Both the position numbers and the translations under genes were made by a program. From the NCBI RefSeq assembly GCF_010731815.2, contig NZ_AP022593.1, forward strand, positions 2,728,001 to 2,792,000: a DNA stretch of 64,000 nt, written 5' to 3'. The stretch comes from Mycolicibacterium arabiense. Its GTDB lineage: Bacteria > Actinomycetota > Actinomycetes > Mycobacteriales > Mycobacteriaceae. Positions 42,298 through 51,978 of the stretch are shown piece by piece. Each line of letters begins with the position of its first letter. Position 1 is the stretch's first letter. The notes beneath the pieces were generated by a model. That model was given only the letters and a program-made list of their open reading frames with translations, was not told the origin of the DNA and searched no databases.

Positions 42298-43425
42298 TCA
42301 CTCCGGCAGCGAGCGCCCCAGCCGCTCGGCGGCCGCGAGGTAGTCCTCGATGAAGTCGGCGACGACCTCGCGCGCGGGCTTCACCTTGTTCATCATCCCG
42401 ACGCCCTGACCGACGAAGTACGTCGCGAGCGCTTGGGCGCCCTGGTGACCCTGCTCGGCGAGCGCGTCGACGCGGCGCAACACGGGCTCGCTGAGCATCG
42501 ACTGCAGCGGCAACGGCAGGGGCTTGCGGCCCTCGTCGTTGGGCAGCCACGCGTTAGTCCAGTCCGAGACCAGTTGTCGCGACGGCTTGCCCGTACGGCC
42601 CGCCGACCGCACGGTGTCACGGGAGGTCGCGGCGAGCATCTTCTGAACGGTGTGCGGCGCGGTCTCGGCCTCCTCGGTGGTCAGCCACACCGAACCCGTC
42701 CACGCACCGGAGGCGCCCATCGCCACGGCCGCGGCCATCTGCCGTCCGGTGACGATGCCACCCGCCGCGAGGACGGGGATGTCGCTGCCGTTGGCCTCGA
42801 GTGCGTCGAGCACCTCGGGGATCAGCACCAGCGTGCTGACCTCACCGCAGTGTCCGCCTGCCTCGGTGCCCTGGGCCACGATCAGATCGACCCCGGCCGC
42901 CGCCTGCTTGAGCGCGTGCTCCTTGGCGCCGACCAGCGCGGCCACCGGAACGCCGCGCTCCCGGCCCGCCTCGAGCATGTAGTCCGGGGGGACGCCGAGC
43001 GCGTTGGCGATCAGCTTGATCGGGTGGCTCATCGCGACCTCGAGCAGCTCGGGACCGGTGTCACCCGAGAGCATCGTGCCGCCGATCCGCGGCGAGGCCT
43101 CCGGCTCGATGCCGTGCTCAGCGAGCAGGCCGGCGACGAACTCCTTGTGCTCGACCGGGATGCGGCCGGCCAGGTCGCCCTTCGACAGCTTCTCGCCCTT
43201 GCCCTCGAACTTCGCGGGCACGATGATGTCCGCGCCGTAGGGCTTGCCGTGTACGTGATCGTCGATCCAGGACAGTTCCCGGTCGAGCTGCTCGGGCGTG
43301 TACGCCGTCGCACCGAGCACGCCGAAACCGCCGGCGTTGGTGACCGCGGCGACGACGTCGCGGCAATGGCTGAACGCGAACAGCGGAAAGTCGATGCCGA
43401 ATTGTTGACAGATGTCGAGTTTCAC
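42298..43425 (-). CDS. nitronate monooxygenase-like flavoprotein
   Basis: This 375-residue FMN-dependent TIM-barrel protein has an early GGFGVLGA (32-39), GTEAGGHCGEVSTLVLIPEV near 182-201 and VLAAGGIVTGRQMAAAVAMGASGAWTGS near 213-240, the flavin-phosphate binding region of nitronate monooxygenase/2-nitropropane dioxygenase-like enzymes. The catalytic His of NMOs may be the one in EAGGHCG. The natural substrate is unknown. ATG 43425 lies 27 bases before the galE-like gene end, both on the minus strand. Confidence 0.83.
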   Translation of the reverse strand: MKLDICQQFGIDFPLFAFSHCRDVVAAVTNAGGFGVLGATAYTPEQLDRELSWIDDHVHGKPYGADIIVPAKFEGKGEKLSKGDLAGRIPVEHKEFVAGLLAEHGIEPEASPRIGGTMLSGDTGPELLEVAMSHPIKLIANALGVPPDYMLEAGRERGVPVAALVGAKEHALKQAAAGVDLIVAQGTEAGGHCGEVSTLVLIPEVLDALEANGSDIPVLAAGGIVTGRQMAAAVAMGASGAWTGSVWLTTEEAETAPHTVQKMLAATSRDTVRSAGRTGKPSRQLVSDWTNAWLPNDEGRKPLPLPLQSMLSEPVLRRVDALAEQGHQGAQALATYFVGQGVGMMNKVKPAREVVADFIEDYLAAAERLGRSLPE

Positions 43426-43452
43426 ACCGTCAGTATGCGCATGCCGTACGGC

Positions 43453-44484
43453 TCAGCCGCGCAAAGGCGCAAACGCGAAGTCCGCAAGGCCGTCGCGCGG
43501 ATCGACCGCCGCACGGAAACCGAGCACCTCGGCCGCCCGCGCCGGGTCGGCGACGATGTGGCGGACGTCGCCGCTGCGGTACTGCCCGGTGACCACCGGC
43601 GGCTCCCCGTCGCGGACCTCGCACAGCCGTGCCGCGACGTCGCGGATGGCGATCGGCTTGCCCGAACAGACGTTGAACGCCGCGAACCCGCCCGCACCGT
43701 CGGAGACCGCGGCGACGTTGGCCGCCGCCACGTCGTCGACGTGGACGAAGTCGCGCATCTGACCGCCGTCCTCGAAAACCCTTGGCGGCTCGCCCCGTTC
43801 GATCGCCGAGCGGAAGATCGCCGCGACCCCGGAGTACGGGGTGTCGCGCGGCATGTGCGGGCCGTAGACATTGTGGTAGCGCAGCGCGACCACCGAGCCA
43901 CCGGTCGCCTCGGCCCACGCCAGCGCGTAGTGCTCCTGGGCGACCTTGCTGGCCGCATACAGGCTGCGCGGCCGCATCGCGGCCGACTCGTCGACCAGCC
44001 GCCACTGCAGCGACTCACCGCCCAAGGGGCAGCGGTGCTCGAAGTCACCGGCGTCGAGCGCCGCGCGCTCCCGCGGTAGCGGGTCGACGGTGCCGTGCTC
44101 GGCGCACTCGTAGCGGCCCTGACCGTAGACCACCATCGAAGACGCAAGCACCAGTTTGCGGCAGCCCGCGGCGAACATCTCGGCCAGCAGGACCGTGGTG
44201 CCGTAGTCGTTGTGGCTGCCGTACGACGGGGCGTCCGACGCGTCGACGCCCGCACCGACCACCGCTGCCTGGTGGCAGACGACGTCGACGCCGGGCAACA
44301 CCGCCGCCAGCGCGGCGCCGTCGCGCACGTCGACGTCGAGCACGCCGTCGGGTGCGCTCGCCCCGGCACCGTGGGCGGCGTCGAGCATCACGTCGACGGC
44401 GACGACCTCGTGGCCCTTGTCGGTGAGCGCTGCGCGGATGCGCGATCCGATGAAACCGGCTGCGCCGGTGAGCAAGACCCTCAT
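43453..44484 (-). CDS. NAD-dependent epimerase (GalE3-like)
   Basis: This 343-residue extended SDR has TGAAGFIG (6-13), AAVVGAGVDA, SSMVVYGQG, the catalytic YAASK (about 165-169) and ALRYHNVYGPHM. It is in the position of galE3 (Rv0536) downstream of pnp. It is a sugar-nucleotide 4-epimerase or related enzyme by family; UDP-galactose activity is not shown by sequence. ATG 44484 is used; the frame extends to 44535 but this would run into the preceding gene. It overlaps the pnp stop (ATGA). Confidence 0.85.
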   Translation of the reverse strand: MRVLLTGAAGFIGSRIRAALTDKGHEVVAVDVMLDAAHGAGASAPDGVLDVDVRDGAALAAVLPGVDVVCHQAAVVGAGVDASDAPSYGSHNDYGTTVLLAEMFAAGCRKLVLASSMVVYGQGRYECAEHGTVDPLPRERAALDAGDFEHRCPLGGESLQWRLVDESAAMRPRSLYAASKVAQEHYALAWAEATGGSVVALRYHNVYGPHMPRDTPYSGVAAIFRSAIERGEPPRVFEDGGQMRDFVHVDDVAAANVAAVSDGAGGFAAFNVCSGKPIAIRDVAARLCEVRDGEPPVVTGQYRSGDVRHIVADPARAAEVLGFRAAVDPRDGLADFAFAPLRG

Positions 44485-45257
44485 GGCAGCTCGATCGGCA
44501 AGTGGACGCCCGCGTGCGGCGAGCAGTGCGTGCACGCGTTCTCGACGTCGACCTGGGCGATCGCCTCGTGCACCAACTGCTTGAACGGCACCAGGTTCTT
44601 CTCGAACTCGGCGAAGACGTGGACCGCGGTCACGCCCGCGCCGGTCTCGATACCCGCGTCCAGGTCAGTCACCAATGCGATTGCGGCATAACACATCTCG
44701 AGTTCTCTCGCGAGGACAGACTCCGGGTAGCCGGTCATGTTGACCAGAGAGAAGCCCTCACTCGCGAACCAGCGGCTCTCAGCGCGAGTGGAGAAGCGCG
44801 GGCCCTGGATGACGACCATGGTACCGCCGTCGACGACGTCGGGCAGGCCCGTCACCGCGCTCCGCAGCGTCGGACAGTACGGATCGGCGAAGCCCACGTG
44901 GATGCCGCCGGAGTCGAAGTAGGTGTCGGCGCGGGCGCTGGTGCGGTCGACGAGCTGATCGGGTACCACCATCGAGCCGGGTCCGAGTTCGGCCTTGAGG
45001 CTGCCGACCGCGCAGGGACCGAACACCCGCCGCACGCCCAGCGCCCGCAGCGCCCACATGTTGGCGCGGTACGGGACGGTGTGCGGCGAGAATTCGTGGT
45101 TGGCGCCGTGACGCGGCAGGAACGCCACCTCATGCTCGCCAACCGTGCCGACCGTGAGCGGTGCGCTCGGCGGTCCGTAAGGGGTGTCGAGGTTGACGCT
45201 ACGGGCGTCCTCTCCAAAGAAGGAGTAGAAACCGCTGCCACCAATCACACCCAGCAT
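44481..45257 (-). CDS. pnp: S-methyl-5'-thioadenosine phosphorylase / purine nucleoside phosphorylase
   Basis: This 258-residue protein has IGGSGFYS (5-12), RHGANHEFSPHTVPYRANMWAL near 49-70, GSLKAELGPGSMVVPDQLVDRT near 88-109 and MVVIQGPRFSTRAESRWF, followed by VNMTGYPE. This is the MTAP subgroup of phosphorylases, equivalent to Rv0535. It cleaves 5'-methylthioadenosine (from polyamine or nicotianamine-like synthesis) to adenine and methylthioribose-1-phosphate. ATG 45257 follows GAGGAG. It is divergent from the Emb-like gene. Confidence 0.9.
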   Translation of the reverse strand: MLGVIGGSGFYSFFGEDARSVNLDTPYGPPSAPLTVGTVGEHEVAFLPRHGANHEFSPHTVPYRANMWALRALGVRRVFGPCAVGSLKAELGPGSMVVPDQLVDRTSARADTYFDSGGIHVGFADPYCPTLRSAVTGLPDVVDGGTMVVIQGPRFSTRAESRWFASEGFSLVNMTGYPESVLARELEMCYAAIALVTDLDAGIETGAGVTAVHVFAEFEKNLVPFKQLVHEAIAQVDVENACTHCSPHAGVHLPIELP

Positions 45258-45383
45258 GCACTGCTCCTCACGTCGATTCAGCTCCATCATCGCCCATACC
45301 CGTCGGCCGACTTTCTGACGCCGGGGTGACTTCGCACGCTTGCCGTGCACGACGCGGCCTACGGGTGACAGCCTCGAGGGGAC

Positions 45384-48368
45384 GTGACGACGATACAAAC
45401 GAGACCCGACCGTTCCGCCCAGAGCCCGTGGCCTGCACTGATCGTCGGGCTGGTGGGCGTGCTGGCCGCGCTGGCGCTGCCGTTCGCGCCGGTGTGGGTG
45501 GCGTCGAGCACGCTGACGTGGCCGGACCCGGACCGGGCAGCCACGTCGAACCCGACGCGGGAGACCGCGTCGAGCACCGCGATGATCGTCCCGTACCGGC
45601 CGGCGAGCGTGACCGCCGTCGTCCCGTGCTCGGCGCTGCGCGCCGCAGCCGACCGGAACGCGCCGACGGTGCTCGACACCGGCGGCGGTGGCGTCCTCGT
45701 TACCGCCGACGCCGCCGGCGCGGCCGCGATCGTCGGCGACCAGCGCGTCACCGTCCCGGTCCCGCCCGGTGACTGCCGCACCGTCATCCGGTCGACGCCC
45801 GACGGCATGGCCGTCGACACCGCCGACGGCCGGACCGTGACGCTGGCCAGCGCACCCGTGCCCCGGGTGTTCGGCTTCCAGACCGCACTCGACGAGGCCG
45901 ATGCCGCGGGCCTGACCGTGACGCTGTCGACGATCGACCGGTTCACGACTTCGCCGTCGCCGCTGAAGTGGGCGCTTATCGTGGTGGCGCTGCTGGCCGC
46001 GACGGGGAGCCTGGTCCTTCTGCCGGGATCGCCGTCGCGGCGGCCTTCGAGACGACCCAGGTGGCGACCGCGCCGCGTGTGGTGGGTCGACGCCGGGGTG
46101 GTCGGCGTTCTCGCCGGCTGGGCGGTGATCGGACCGCTCGCGGTCGACGACGGCTGGGCCACGATGATCGCCCGCAACGTCGCCGCCACCGGCAATCCGG
46201 GCAACTACTACCGCTGGTGGAACGCCGCCGAGGTGCCGTTCGCATTCAGCCAGGAACTGCTGTCGGGGCTGACGACTGTCAGCGTCGCACCGCTGTGGCT
46301 GCGGCTGCCGAGCACCGCGCTGGCGATCGCCACGTGGTTCGTGCTCAGCCGCGGCGTCCTCGGCGCGGCGCTGCCGGTGCGGTCGGCAACGGTCCGTGGA
46401 CGACTGCTCGCGGCGCTGTGCCTGCTCGCCACGTGGCTGCCGTTCAACCTCGGCACGCGGCCGGAGTCCTACGTCGCCCTCGGCGTCACCGCCGTTCTCG
46501 CGCTGGCGATGCGTGCTCGTTCGCCTCGTGACGTCGGACTGGTGATCCTGTCGGCCGCGCTCGTCGTGCCGATCAGCCCCAACGGCGCGCTGGTGGTCGC
46601 GCCGGTGGTGGTGTTCGCCCCGACGCTGTGGGCGGCGCTGCGGTCGGGTGCGGCATCGCGATCGTGGGCCGCGGCTTACGTGCTGACGCTCGCGTCGGTG
46701 GCCGCGGTGTCCGTGGTGCTCGTCTTCGGCGACCAGACGTCGGACGCGCTGATCACCGCCACCGACTGGCATACGTTCTACGGGCCGGCGCTTCCGTGGT
46801 ATGAGGAGCCCGATCGCTACGCGTACCTACTCCAGTCCGATCAGCAGGGCAGCTTCGCCAAGCGGGCGGCCGTACTGCTTACCGTCGCAATGGTTCTCGT
46901 AGTCCTGGTGTTGCGGTGGCGACGTCCGGACTTCGTGGCGCGGGCGGCGGCCCGCCTCGCCGCGGTCGTGCTGCTGACGCTGGCACTGTTCTCGCTGGCC
47001 CCGTCGAAGTGGTCGTACCACCTGGGCGCGGCGGCAGGACCGTTCGCCGCGCTGCTGGTGGTCGCGGTGGTGCTCGTCGCGCGGCGGGCGCGGACGCCGG
47101 ACCGCCGTACCGTCGTGGCCGCGGCATTCGGCTCCGCGCTCCTGACGTGGGCTGCGGTGGTGTCGTTCGCCGGACCCAACGCATGGTGGGTCCCCGCGGT
47201 CTACGACGTGCCGTGGCCGACGGAATCTCCTGCGCCGCAGGGTATTTCACTGGTGTGGCTGATAATCGCCGGCGCGGCGCTGGTATTACTAGCCAGCGGG
47301 CGGGTAACGGAAGCGCCCGCGGCACTCGTCGTCGTCGCCCTTGCTACGTCGGTGGCCGTCATGCTGGGCTCCTTCGTTGCCGCGCCGCTGCGGCGGCCGG
47401 AGGGCTCGCTCGCGAGGGCTAACATCGGTCGGCTCACCGGGGAGCGGGTGTGCGGCCTTGCCGACGACGTGGAGGTGCTGCCCGACGGTCCGGTGCTGCG
47501 CGCCGCCCCCGACACCGACCCCGACCGCGACGCCGACGCCGACCAACTCGACGGCTTCGTCCGTGCCGACGGCTACCCACCCGACGCCGCGCCTCCCGAC
47601 CCGCCCGGCGTGGGCACGTCGGAATTCCTCTGGGGCAGCTGGGCCGAACCCGACCCCGGCCGGGCGTCGCTGACGAGCCGCTGGTTCGCGGTGCCCGCAC
47701 TCGCCGCCGACGGTGGCCTGGCCGTGTCGGTGGCGGGCCGCACCGACGACGGCAACCGACTGGTCTTCGACTTCGGCCGCGCCGACGGCGCCGACGTGAC
47801 GCCGCTGGGTGAGCGCTCCCCCGCCGACCGGCCCGCATCCGACGAGGATTCGGCCGAACCGCTGTGGCGGTCGATCGGCATCGACGCACCTGACGTCCCC
47901 GCAGGCGCCGACCGCGTCAGGATCCGCGCTGACGACGGCCGCACCGACGCCCTGGGCTGGCTTGCGGTGACGGGCCCGCGACTGCGATCAGTGGTGCCGC
48001 TGAACCGCTTCCTCGACACCCGCGGCCCAGTGCTCGTCAGCTGGCCGCAGGCGTTCCTCTTCCCGTGCGTGCGCGACGCGCCCACCATCGTCGCGGGCGT
48101 CGTCCAGACACCGCGGGCGGTGATCGAGTCGCCGCGGCCGTACTCCGCCGACGACCGGAAGGCCGACATCGGCGGCAGCTTCGCCGGACTCGTCGCCTTC
48201 GACGACCTGCACGAGATGCCGACGCGGCTGCGCGGCCGACCCGAGGTCGACTGGGGCGGCCTGCTTTTGCCGCCCGATACCACCGCCGTCGACGACTACT
48301 CCCACGCCGTCACACGACGCCTGGTGCCCGGGATTCACGGCGTCCCGGCGGTGCAGCCGGAGAGGTGA
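45384..48368 (+). CDS. Emb-family arabinosyltransferase-like protein (GT-C)
   Basis: This 994-residue protein starts at GTG 45384 after GAGGGGA. It has an N-terminal membrane helix and extracytoplasmic domain (1-190), about a dozen further helices (190-680) and a C-terminal periplasmic carbohydrate-binding-type domain (about 680-994). Catalytic-loop [12 protein letters not shown] has an Asp pair near 254-255, [11 protein letters not shown] lies near 357-367 and [15 protein letters not shown] near 535, all as in EmbA/B/C. Emb proteins add arabinofuranose from decaprenyl-phosphoarabinose to arabinogalactan or LAM. It is slightly shorter than EmbA-C (about 1,070-1,100). Confidence 0.88.
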   Translation: MTTIQTRPDRSAQSPWPALIVGLVGVLAALALPFAPVWVASSTLTWPDPDRAATSNPTRETASSTAMIVPYRPASVTAVVPCSALRAAADRNAPTVLDTGGGGVLVTADAAGAAAIVGDQRVTVPVPPGDCRTVIRSTPDGMAVDTADGRTVTLASAPVPRVFGFQTALDEADAAGLTVTLSTIDRFTTSPSPLKWALIVVALLAATGSLVLLPGSPSRRPSRRPRWRPRRVWWVDAGVVGVLAGWAVIGPLAVDDGWATMIARNVAATGNPGNYYRWWNAAEVPFAFSQELLSGLTTVSVAPLWLRLPSTALAIATWFVLSRGVLGAALPVRSATVRGRLLAALCLLATWLPFNLGTRPESYVALGVTAVLALAMRARSPRDVGLVILSAALVVPISPNGALVVAPVVVFAPTLWAALRSGAASRSWAAAYVLTLASVAAVSVVLVFGDQTSDALITATDWHTFYGPALPWYEEPDRYAYLLQSDQQGSFAKRAAVLLTVAMVLVVLVLRWRRPDFVARAAARLAAVVLLTLALFSLAPSKWSYHLGAAAGPFAALLVVAVVLVARRARTPDRRTVVAAAFGSALLTWAAVVSFAGPNAWWVPAVYDVPWPTESPAPQGISLVWLIIAGAALVLLASGRVTEAPAALVVVALATSVAVMLGSFVAAPLRRPEGSLARANIGRLTGERVCGLADDVEVLPDGPVLRAAPDTDPDRDADADQLDGFVRADGYPPDAAPPDPPGVGTSEFLWGSWAEPDPGRASLTSRWFAVPALAADGGLAVSVAGRTDDGNRLVFDFGRADGADVTPLGERSPADRPASDEDSAEPLWRSIGIDAPDVPAGADRVRIRADDGRTDALGWLAVTGPRLRSVVPLNRFLDTRGPVLVSWPQAFLFPCVRDAPTIVAGVVQTPRAVIESPRPYSADDRKADIGGSFAGLVAFDDLHEMPTRLRGRPEVDWGGLLLPPDTTAVDDYSHAVTRRLVPGIHGVPAVQPER

Positions 48369-48387
48369 CGACGCCCGGCGTGGCACG

Positions 48388-49266
48388 ATGTCGCGCATGG
48401 CGACCGTCGGGCAGTGGATCGAAGGCGCCCGCCCCAGGACGCTGCCGAATGCGGTGGCCCCGGTGATAGCGGGCACGGGCGCGGCGGCTTGGCTCGGCGA
48501 GGCCGTGTGGTGGAAGGCGCTGCTGGCGCTGGTCGTGTCGCTGGCGCTGATCGTCGGCGTCAACTACGCCAACGACTACTCCGACGGCATCCGCGGCACC
48601 GACGACGTGCGCGCGGGCCCGCTGCGCCTGGTCGGGTCGAAGGTGGCGTCACCCCGCGCGGTGCTGACCGCCGCGCTCGTCAGCCTCGGCATCGGCGCCG
48701 CAGCAGGCCTCGCGCTGGCCATCGTCAGCCAGCCGTGGCTGATCGCCGTGGGTGCCGCCTGCATCGCGGGCGCCTGGCTCTACACCGGTGGCTCCAAGCC
48801 GTACGGATACCTCGGGCTGGGTGAGGTCGCGGTGTTCGTGTTCTTCGGCCTGGTCGCGGTGCTCGGCACCCAGTACACCCAGGCGCTGCGGATCGACTGG
48901 GTCGGCGCCGCGGCCGCGGTGGCCGTCGGCTCGCTGTCGTCGGCCGTGCTGGTCGCCAACAACCTGCGCGACATCCCGACCGACCGGGAGTCCGGGAAGA
49001 TCACCCTGGCCGTGCGGCTCGGCGACCCCCGCACCCGCGTGCTGTTCCACGTGCTGCTGGCCGTCCCCGTCGTGGCGGCACTGGTGCTGGTGCTCGCGAC
49101 GCCGTGGTGTGCGGCCGGGCTGCTGGCGCTGCCGCTGGCCGTGCGAGCTTCGGCCCCCGTGCGCAAGGGCCTCGGCGGCCGCGACCTCATCCCCGTGCTG
49201 CGCGACACCGGGCTCACGATGCTGGTGTGGTCGGTCGCGGTGGCCGCGGCGCTCGCCTTCGGCTGA
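48388..49266 (+). CDS. menA: 1,4-dihydroxy-2-naphthoate prenyltransferase
   Basis: This 292-residue UbiA-fold membrane enzyme has a first Asp-rich motif in [14 protein letters not shown] (about 59-72) and a second in [14 protein letters not shown] (about 191-204), with some eight helices. It joins the prenyl chain to DHNA to form demethylmenaquinone, the last-but-one step in menaquinone synthesis. ATG 48388 or ATG 48397 could be the start; the first includes the SR dipeptide. It is in the syntenic position of menA (Rv0534c). Confidence 0.9.
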   Translation: MSRMATVGQWIEGARPRTLPNAVAPVIAGTGAAAWLGEAVWWKALLALVVSLALIVGVNYANDYSDGIRGTDDVRAGPLRLVGSKVASPRAVLTAALVSLGIGAAAGLALAIVSQPWLIAVGAACIAGAWLYTGGSKPYGYLGLGEVAVFVFFGLVAVLGTQYTQALRIDWVGAAAAVAVGSLSSAVLVANNLRDIPTDRESGKITLAVRLGDPRTRVLFHVLLAVPVVAALVLVLATPWCAAGLLALPLAVRASAPVRKGLGGRDLIPVLRDTGLTMLVWSVAVAAALAFG

Positions 49267-49273
49267 CGCCGGG

Positions 49274-50344
49274 CTAGCCCAGCGCGTCGACCAACCGGTC
49301 CAGGTCGTCCGCGGTGTTGTAGAGGTGGAAGCCCACTCGCACCGCACCCGCCCGCACCGCGGCGCGGATGCCTGCGCCGGCCAGTAGCTCCGCCGCGTCG
49401 GCCGAGACGCCCGCGGGGATCGACACGATGGCCGACTCGCAGCCCGGCGCCGACGGTGGCAGGGACAGCTCGGCCCGCAACCGGTTGGCCAGCCCGACGC
49501 AGTGCGCCTCGACCGCGGCGGCGTCCAGCGAGGCGAGCCACGGCAACGTCAACCCCGATCCGAGCGCCCCGAACCACGCCGGTGACGCGTCGAACCGGCG
49601 CGCGTCGCCCGCCAACCGCAGCGGCAGCCCGTAGATCGTCGACCACGGGTGCTCACCGGCGTACCAGTTGGCCGCCAGTGGTGTCATCGCGTCGGCCACC
49701 CTGTCGCTCAGAGACATCCACGCGGTGCCGCGCGGCGCCAGCAGCCACTTGTAGACCGCTCCGACCGTGACGTCGGCCCACCCCAGATCCAGCCGCTTCC
49801 AGCCGACGGCCTGGGTCACGTCGACCACCGACAGCACGTCGGTGCCCGCCAGGCGCGAGCGCAGCGCCTCGGCGTCGAGGACGGCGCCGCTCGCGGACTG
49901 CACCAGGCTGACCGTCACGACGTCGTAGGCGTCGGCCGCGTCCAGCAACTCTTCCGGCGGCAGTTCGGTGACGGTGACGCCGCGGCCCACGTGCGCGGCG
50001 AACGGAAAGGTGGTGCTGGTGAATTCGCCGGCCAGCGTCGCGACCCGGCTGCCATCCGGGACCGCCGCGGCCACCAGTGCGAGCAGTGCCGAGACGCTGC
50101 CGCCCATCGCCACCGACTCGGTCCGGGTTCCAGTGAGCGCCGCATACGCCGTCCGCCCGCGCAGTACGTGCTCGTCGAACGACGGCGGCGCCATGGTGCC
50201 CGCCTGCCATTGCCTCAGATGCTCGGACAGCTCGTCGGTCAGGAACGTGGGCGGCAGCCCGTAGGTCGGCGAATTCAGAAAGCCGACCGCGCCGGGGAAC
50301 TCGGCACCGAAGGCGTGGCGGGCGGCAGGGCTGCCGGACGTCAT
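49274..50344 (-). CDS. class V aminotransferase-fold PLP enzyme
   Basis: This 356-residue fold-type I PLP protein has GFLNSPTYGLPP near 20-31, VDVTQAVGWKRLDLGWADVTVGAVYKWLLAPRG near 172-204 (the PLP lysine is in YKWL) and a C-terminal VRVGFHLYN. It resembles isopenicillin-N-epimerase/cysteine-desulfurase-like class V proteins; the substrate is unknown. ATG 50344 lies seven bases after the DUF4229 stop, both on the minus strand. It converges with menA by a seven-base gap. Confidence 0.8.
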   Translation of the reverse strand: MTSGSPAARHAFGAEFPGAVGFLNSPTYGLPPTFLTDELSEHLRQWQAGTMAPPSFDEHVLRGRTAYAALTGTRTESVAMGGSVSALLALVAAAVPDGSRVATLAGEFTSTTFPFAAHVGRGVTVTELPPEELLDAADAYDVVTVSLVQSASGAVLDAEALRSRLAGTDVLSVVDVTQAVGWKRLDLGWADVTVGAVYKWLLAPRGTAWMSLSDRVADAMTPLAANWYAGEHPWSTIYGLPLRLAGDARRFDASPAWFGALGSGLTLPWLASLDAAAVEAHCVGLANRLRAELSLPPSAPGCESAIVSIPAGVSADAAELLAGAGIRAAVRAGAVRVGFHLYNTADDLDRLVDALG

Positions 50345-50351
50345 CAACTCG

Positions 50352-50657
50352 TCACCCCGAGGTGGAGTCGTCGCCGCGCAGCCGGGCGCGCAGCTGTTCC
50401 CGTTCGGTGCGACGGCGTTCGTCGAACGCCGCGATGCTGGCCGTGGCCCGGCGGCGCAACGGCGCGAAGGCCCAGATGCCAAGGGGCAGTGCGACGACGA
50501 TCGCAAACAGCAGCGCGACGACGAGCGGGAACTGGTCGACCACCAGGCTGCCGGCCGCGTAGATCACCCCCGTGAGCACTGCCACGAGCACGAGGCGTGC
50601 GGCGGCGTAAGCCACCACGTCGAGCAGCATTCGGGATCCGGGCCGACCATCAGACAC
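50352..50657 (-). CDS. DUF4229 membrane protein (Rv0531-like)
   Basis: This 101-residue protein has two membrane helices (about 11-35 and 42-67), then a charged C-terminal helix RRRATASIAAFDERRRTEREQLRARLR. Length, topology and position match Rv0531. GTG 50657 is used. Function unknown; it is probably an envelope protein linked to the cytochrome c maturation cluster next door. Confidence 0.8.
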   Translation of the reverse strand: MSDGRPGSRMLLDVVAYAAARLVLVAVLTGVIYAAGSLVVDQFPLVVALLFAIVVALPLGIWAFAPLRRRATASIAAFDERRRTEREQLRARLRGDDSTSG

Positions 50658-50705
50658 GGGTCTGACACTACCGACGACGCGTATGCTGGTGGCAAGGAGG
50701 TTTTC

Positions 50706-50870
50706 GTGCAGTATTTACTCCTCGTCCTCATTCTGGCGGGTTTGGCGTACGCGGCGTGGCGGTTGATGCGCGCATCCGCCAGTGCCCCGAGGCCGAAGAT
50801 CGTGGGCCCGGACGACGACCCGGACTTCCTTCGCAGGCTCAACCATCCGGACCCCGACAGCCGCACCTGA
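50706..50870 (+). CDS. small membrane protein, 54 residues (Rv0530A-like)
   Basis: GTG 50706 follows a perfect AAGGAGG at 5-base spacing. The 54-residue product begins with a membrane helix (QYLLLVLILAGLAYAAWRLM) and continues with an acidic, Pro-rich tail (KIVGPDDDPDF). It sits between the DUF4229 and ParA-like genes, exactly where M. tuberculosis has Rv0530A. Function unknown. Confidence 0.85.
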   Translation: MQYLLLVLILAGLAYAAWRLMRASASAPRPKIVGPDDDPDFLRRLNHPDPDSRT

Positions 50871-50888
50871 GCGGGTGCGGCGCGGGGT

Positions 50889-51977
50889 TCAGCCAGCCGG
50901 GGGAAATCCGCCGGCAACCGTGGCCGCCAACTCGACCAGCGCCTCGCGGGTTTCTGCCCGCAGCCGTTCCAGGTCGACCTCTGCGCCCTCTTCCAGATGC
51001 GGGTCGAATGGCAGCGTCTGGACCGCCCGGCAACGCCGGGCGAAGTGGTCCACCACCTTCTCCATGTCGACGCGGGTACCGCCCCTGCCCCGGCGTCCGC
51101 GGACCGCGTTGACCACCACGATGGAGTTGCGCACCAGATCTTGGTAGCCGTGGGCATCGAGCCAGTCCAGCGTCGCCGACGCACTGCGGGCACCGTCGAC
51201 CGCGCCCGAGCTGACGATGATCAGCACGTCGGCCTTGTCCAGCACCGCCGACATCGCCGAGTGCAGCATGCCGGTACCGCAGTCGGTCAGCACCAGGCTG
51301 TAGTAGCGCTCCAGCACTTCGAGCGTGCGCTGGTAGTCCGCCGAGCTGTAGGCCTCCGACACCGCGGGGTCGCTCTCCGACGCCAGCACCTCGAGGCGGC
51401 TCGGCCCCTGGGAGGTGTAGCGCCGGACGTCGCTGTAGCTGGTGATGCCCTCGGCGTCGCGCAGCAGGTGGCGCACCGTCGACGGCGTCTCCAGCGGAAC
51501 CTTCTGGCTCAGCGTGCCGCGGTCGGGGTTGGCGTCGACGGCGATGACCCGATCACCCCGGATCGACGCGAACGTCGCGCCGAGCGTCGCGGTGACGGTG
51601 GTCTTGCCGACACCGCCCTTGAGCGACAGCAGTGCGATCCGGTAGCACCCGCGCAGCGGCCGGTCCACCTGCGCGGTGAGCGTCCTGCGCCGAAGCTCGT
51701 TCGGCCCCTCGCCGACGTTGACGAGCGTGCCGGTGCCCAGGTAGACCCAGCGGCGCCAGCCGTTGGGCGGCTGTTGCTTGGGCCGGCCGAGCAGCGCGAC
51801 GGTCGTCGGGTCGAGGTACGGCGCGGGCAGCGCGGGCTCGGTGGCCGGTGGCGCGGGTTGGGCGGCCGCGGCCCGCAGCGGGGCGACGGGTATGCCGTGC
51901 GGCGGCGTCGGTGCAGTCCACTCGGGTGGCACGGTCTCCGACGGGTCGACGAACCGGCCCTGGGCCCGAAAGCTCAA
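50889..51977 (-). CDS. MinD/ParA-like ATPase (Rv0530-like)
   Basis: This 362-residue protein has a Pro/Ala-rich N-terminal region (about 1-85) and then a deviant Walker A, LSLKGGVGKTT, near 117-127, a VDANPDRG Walker A' loop near 147-154 and a LVLTDCGTGM Walker B near 229-238. ATPases of this type position protein complexes at membranes. It starts at TTG 51977, one base after the ccsB stop, and so belongs to the cytochrome c maturation operon; a role in that pathway is inferred. Confidence 0.85.
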   Translation of the reverse strand: MSFRAQGRFVDPSETVPPEWTAPTPPHGIPVAPLRAAAAQPAPPATEPALPAPYLDPTTVALLGRPKQQPPNGWRRWVYLGTGTLVNVGEGPNELRRRTLTAQVDRPLRGCYRIALLSLKGGVGKTTVTATLGATFASIRGDRVIAVDANPDRGTLSQKVPLETPSTVRHLLRDAEGITSYSDVRRYTSQGPSRLEVLASESDPAVSEAYSSADYQRTLEVLERYYSLVLTDCGTGMLHSAMSAVLDKADVLIIVSSGAVDGARSASATLDWLDAHGYQDLVRNSIVVVNAVRGRRGRGGTRVDMEKVVDHFARRCRAVQTLPFDPHLEEGAEVDLERLRAETREALVELAATVAGGFPPAG

Positions 51978-51978
51978 C

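Noticed and set aside
45296..45301. GGGTAT on the minus strand before pnp, resembling a SigF -10
   Set aside because: No GTTT-like box lies 15-17 bases upstream; only the -10 half is present.
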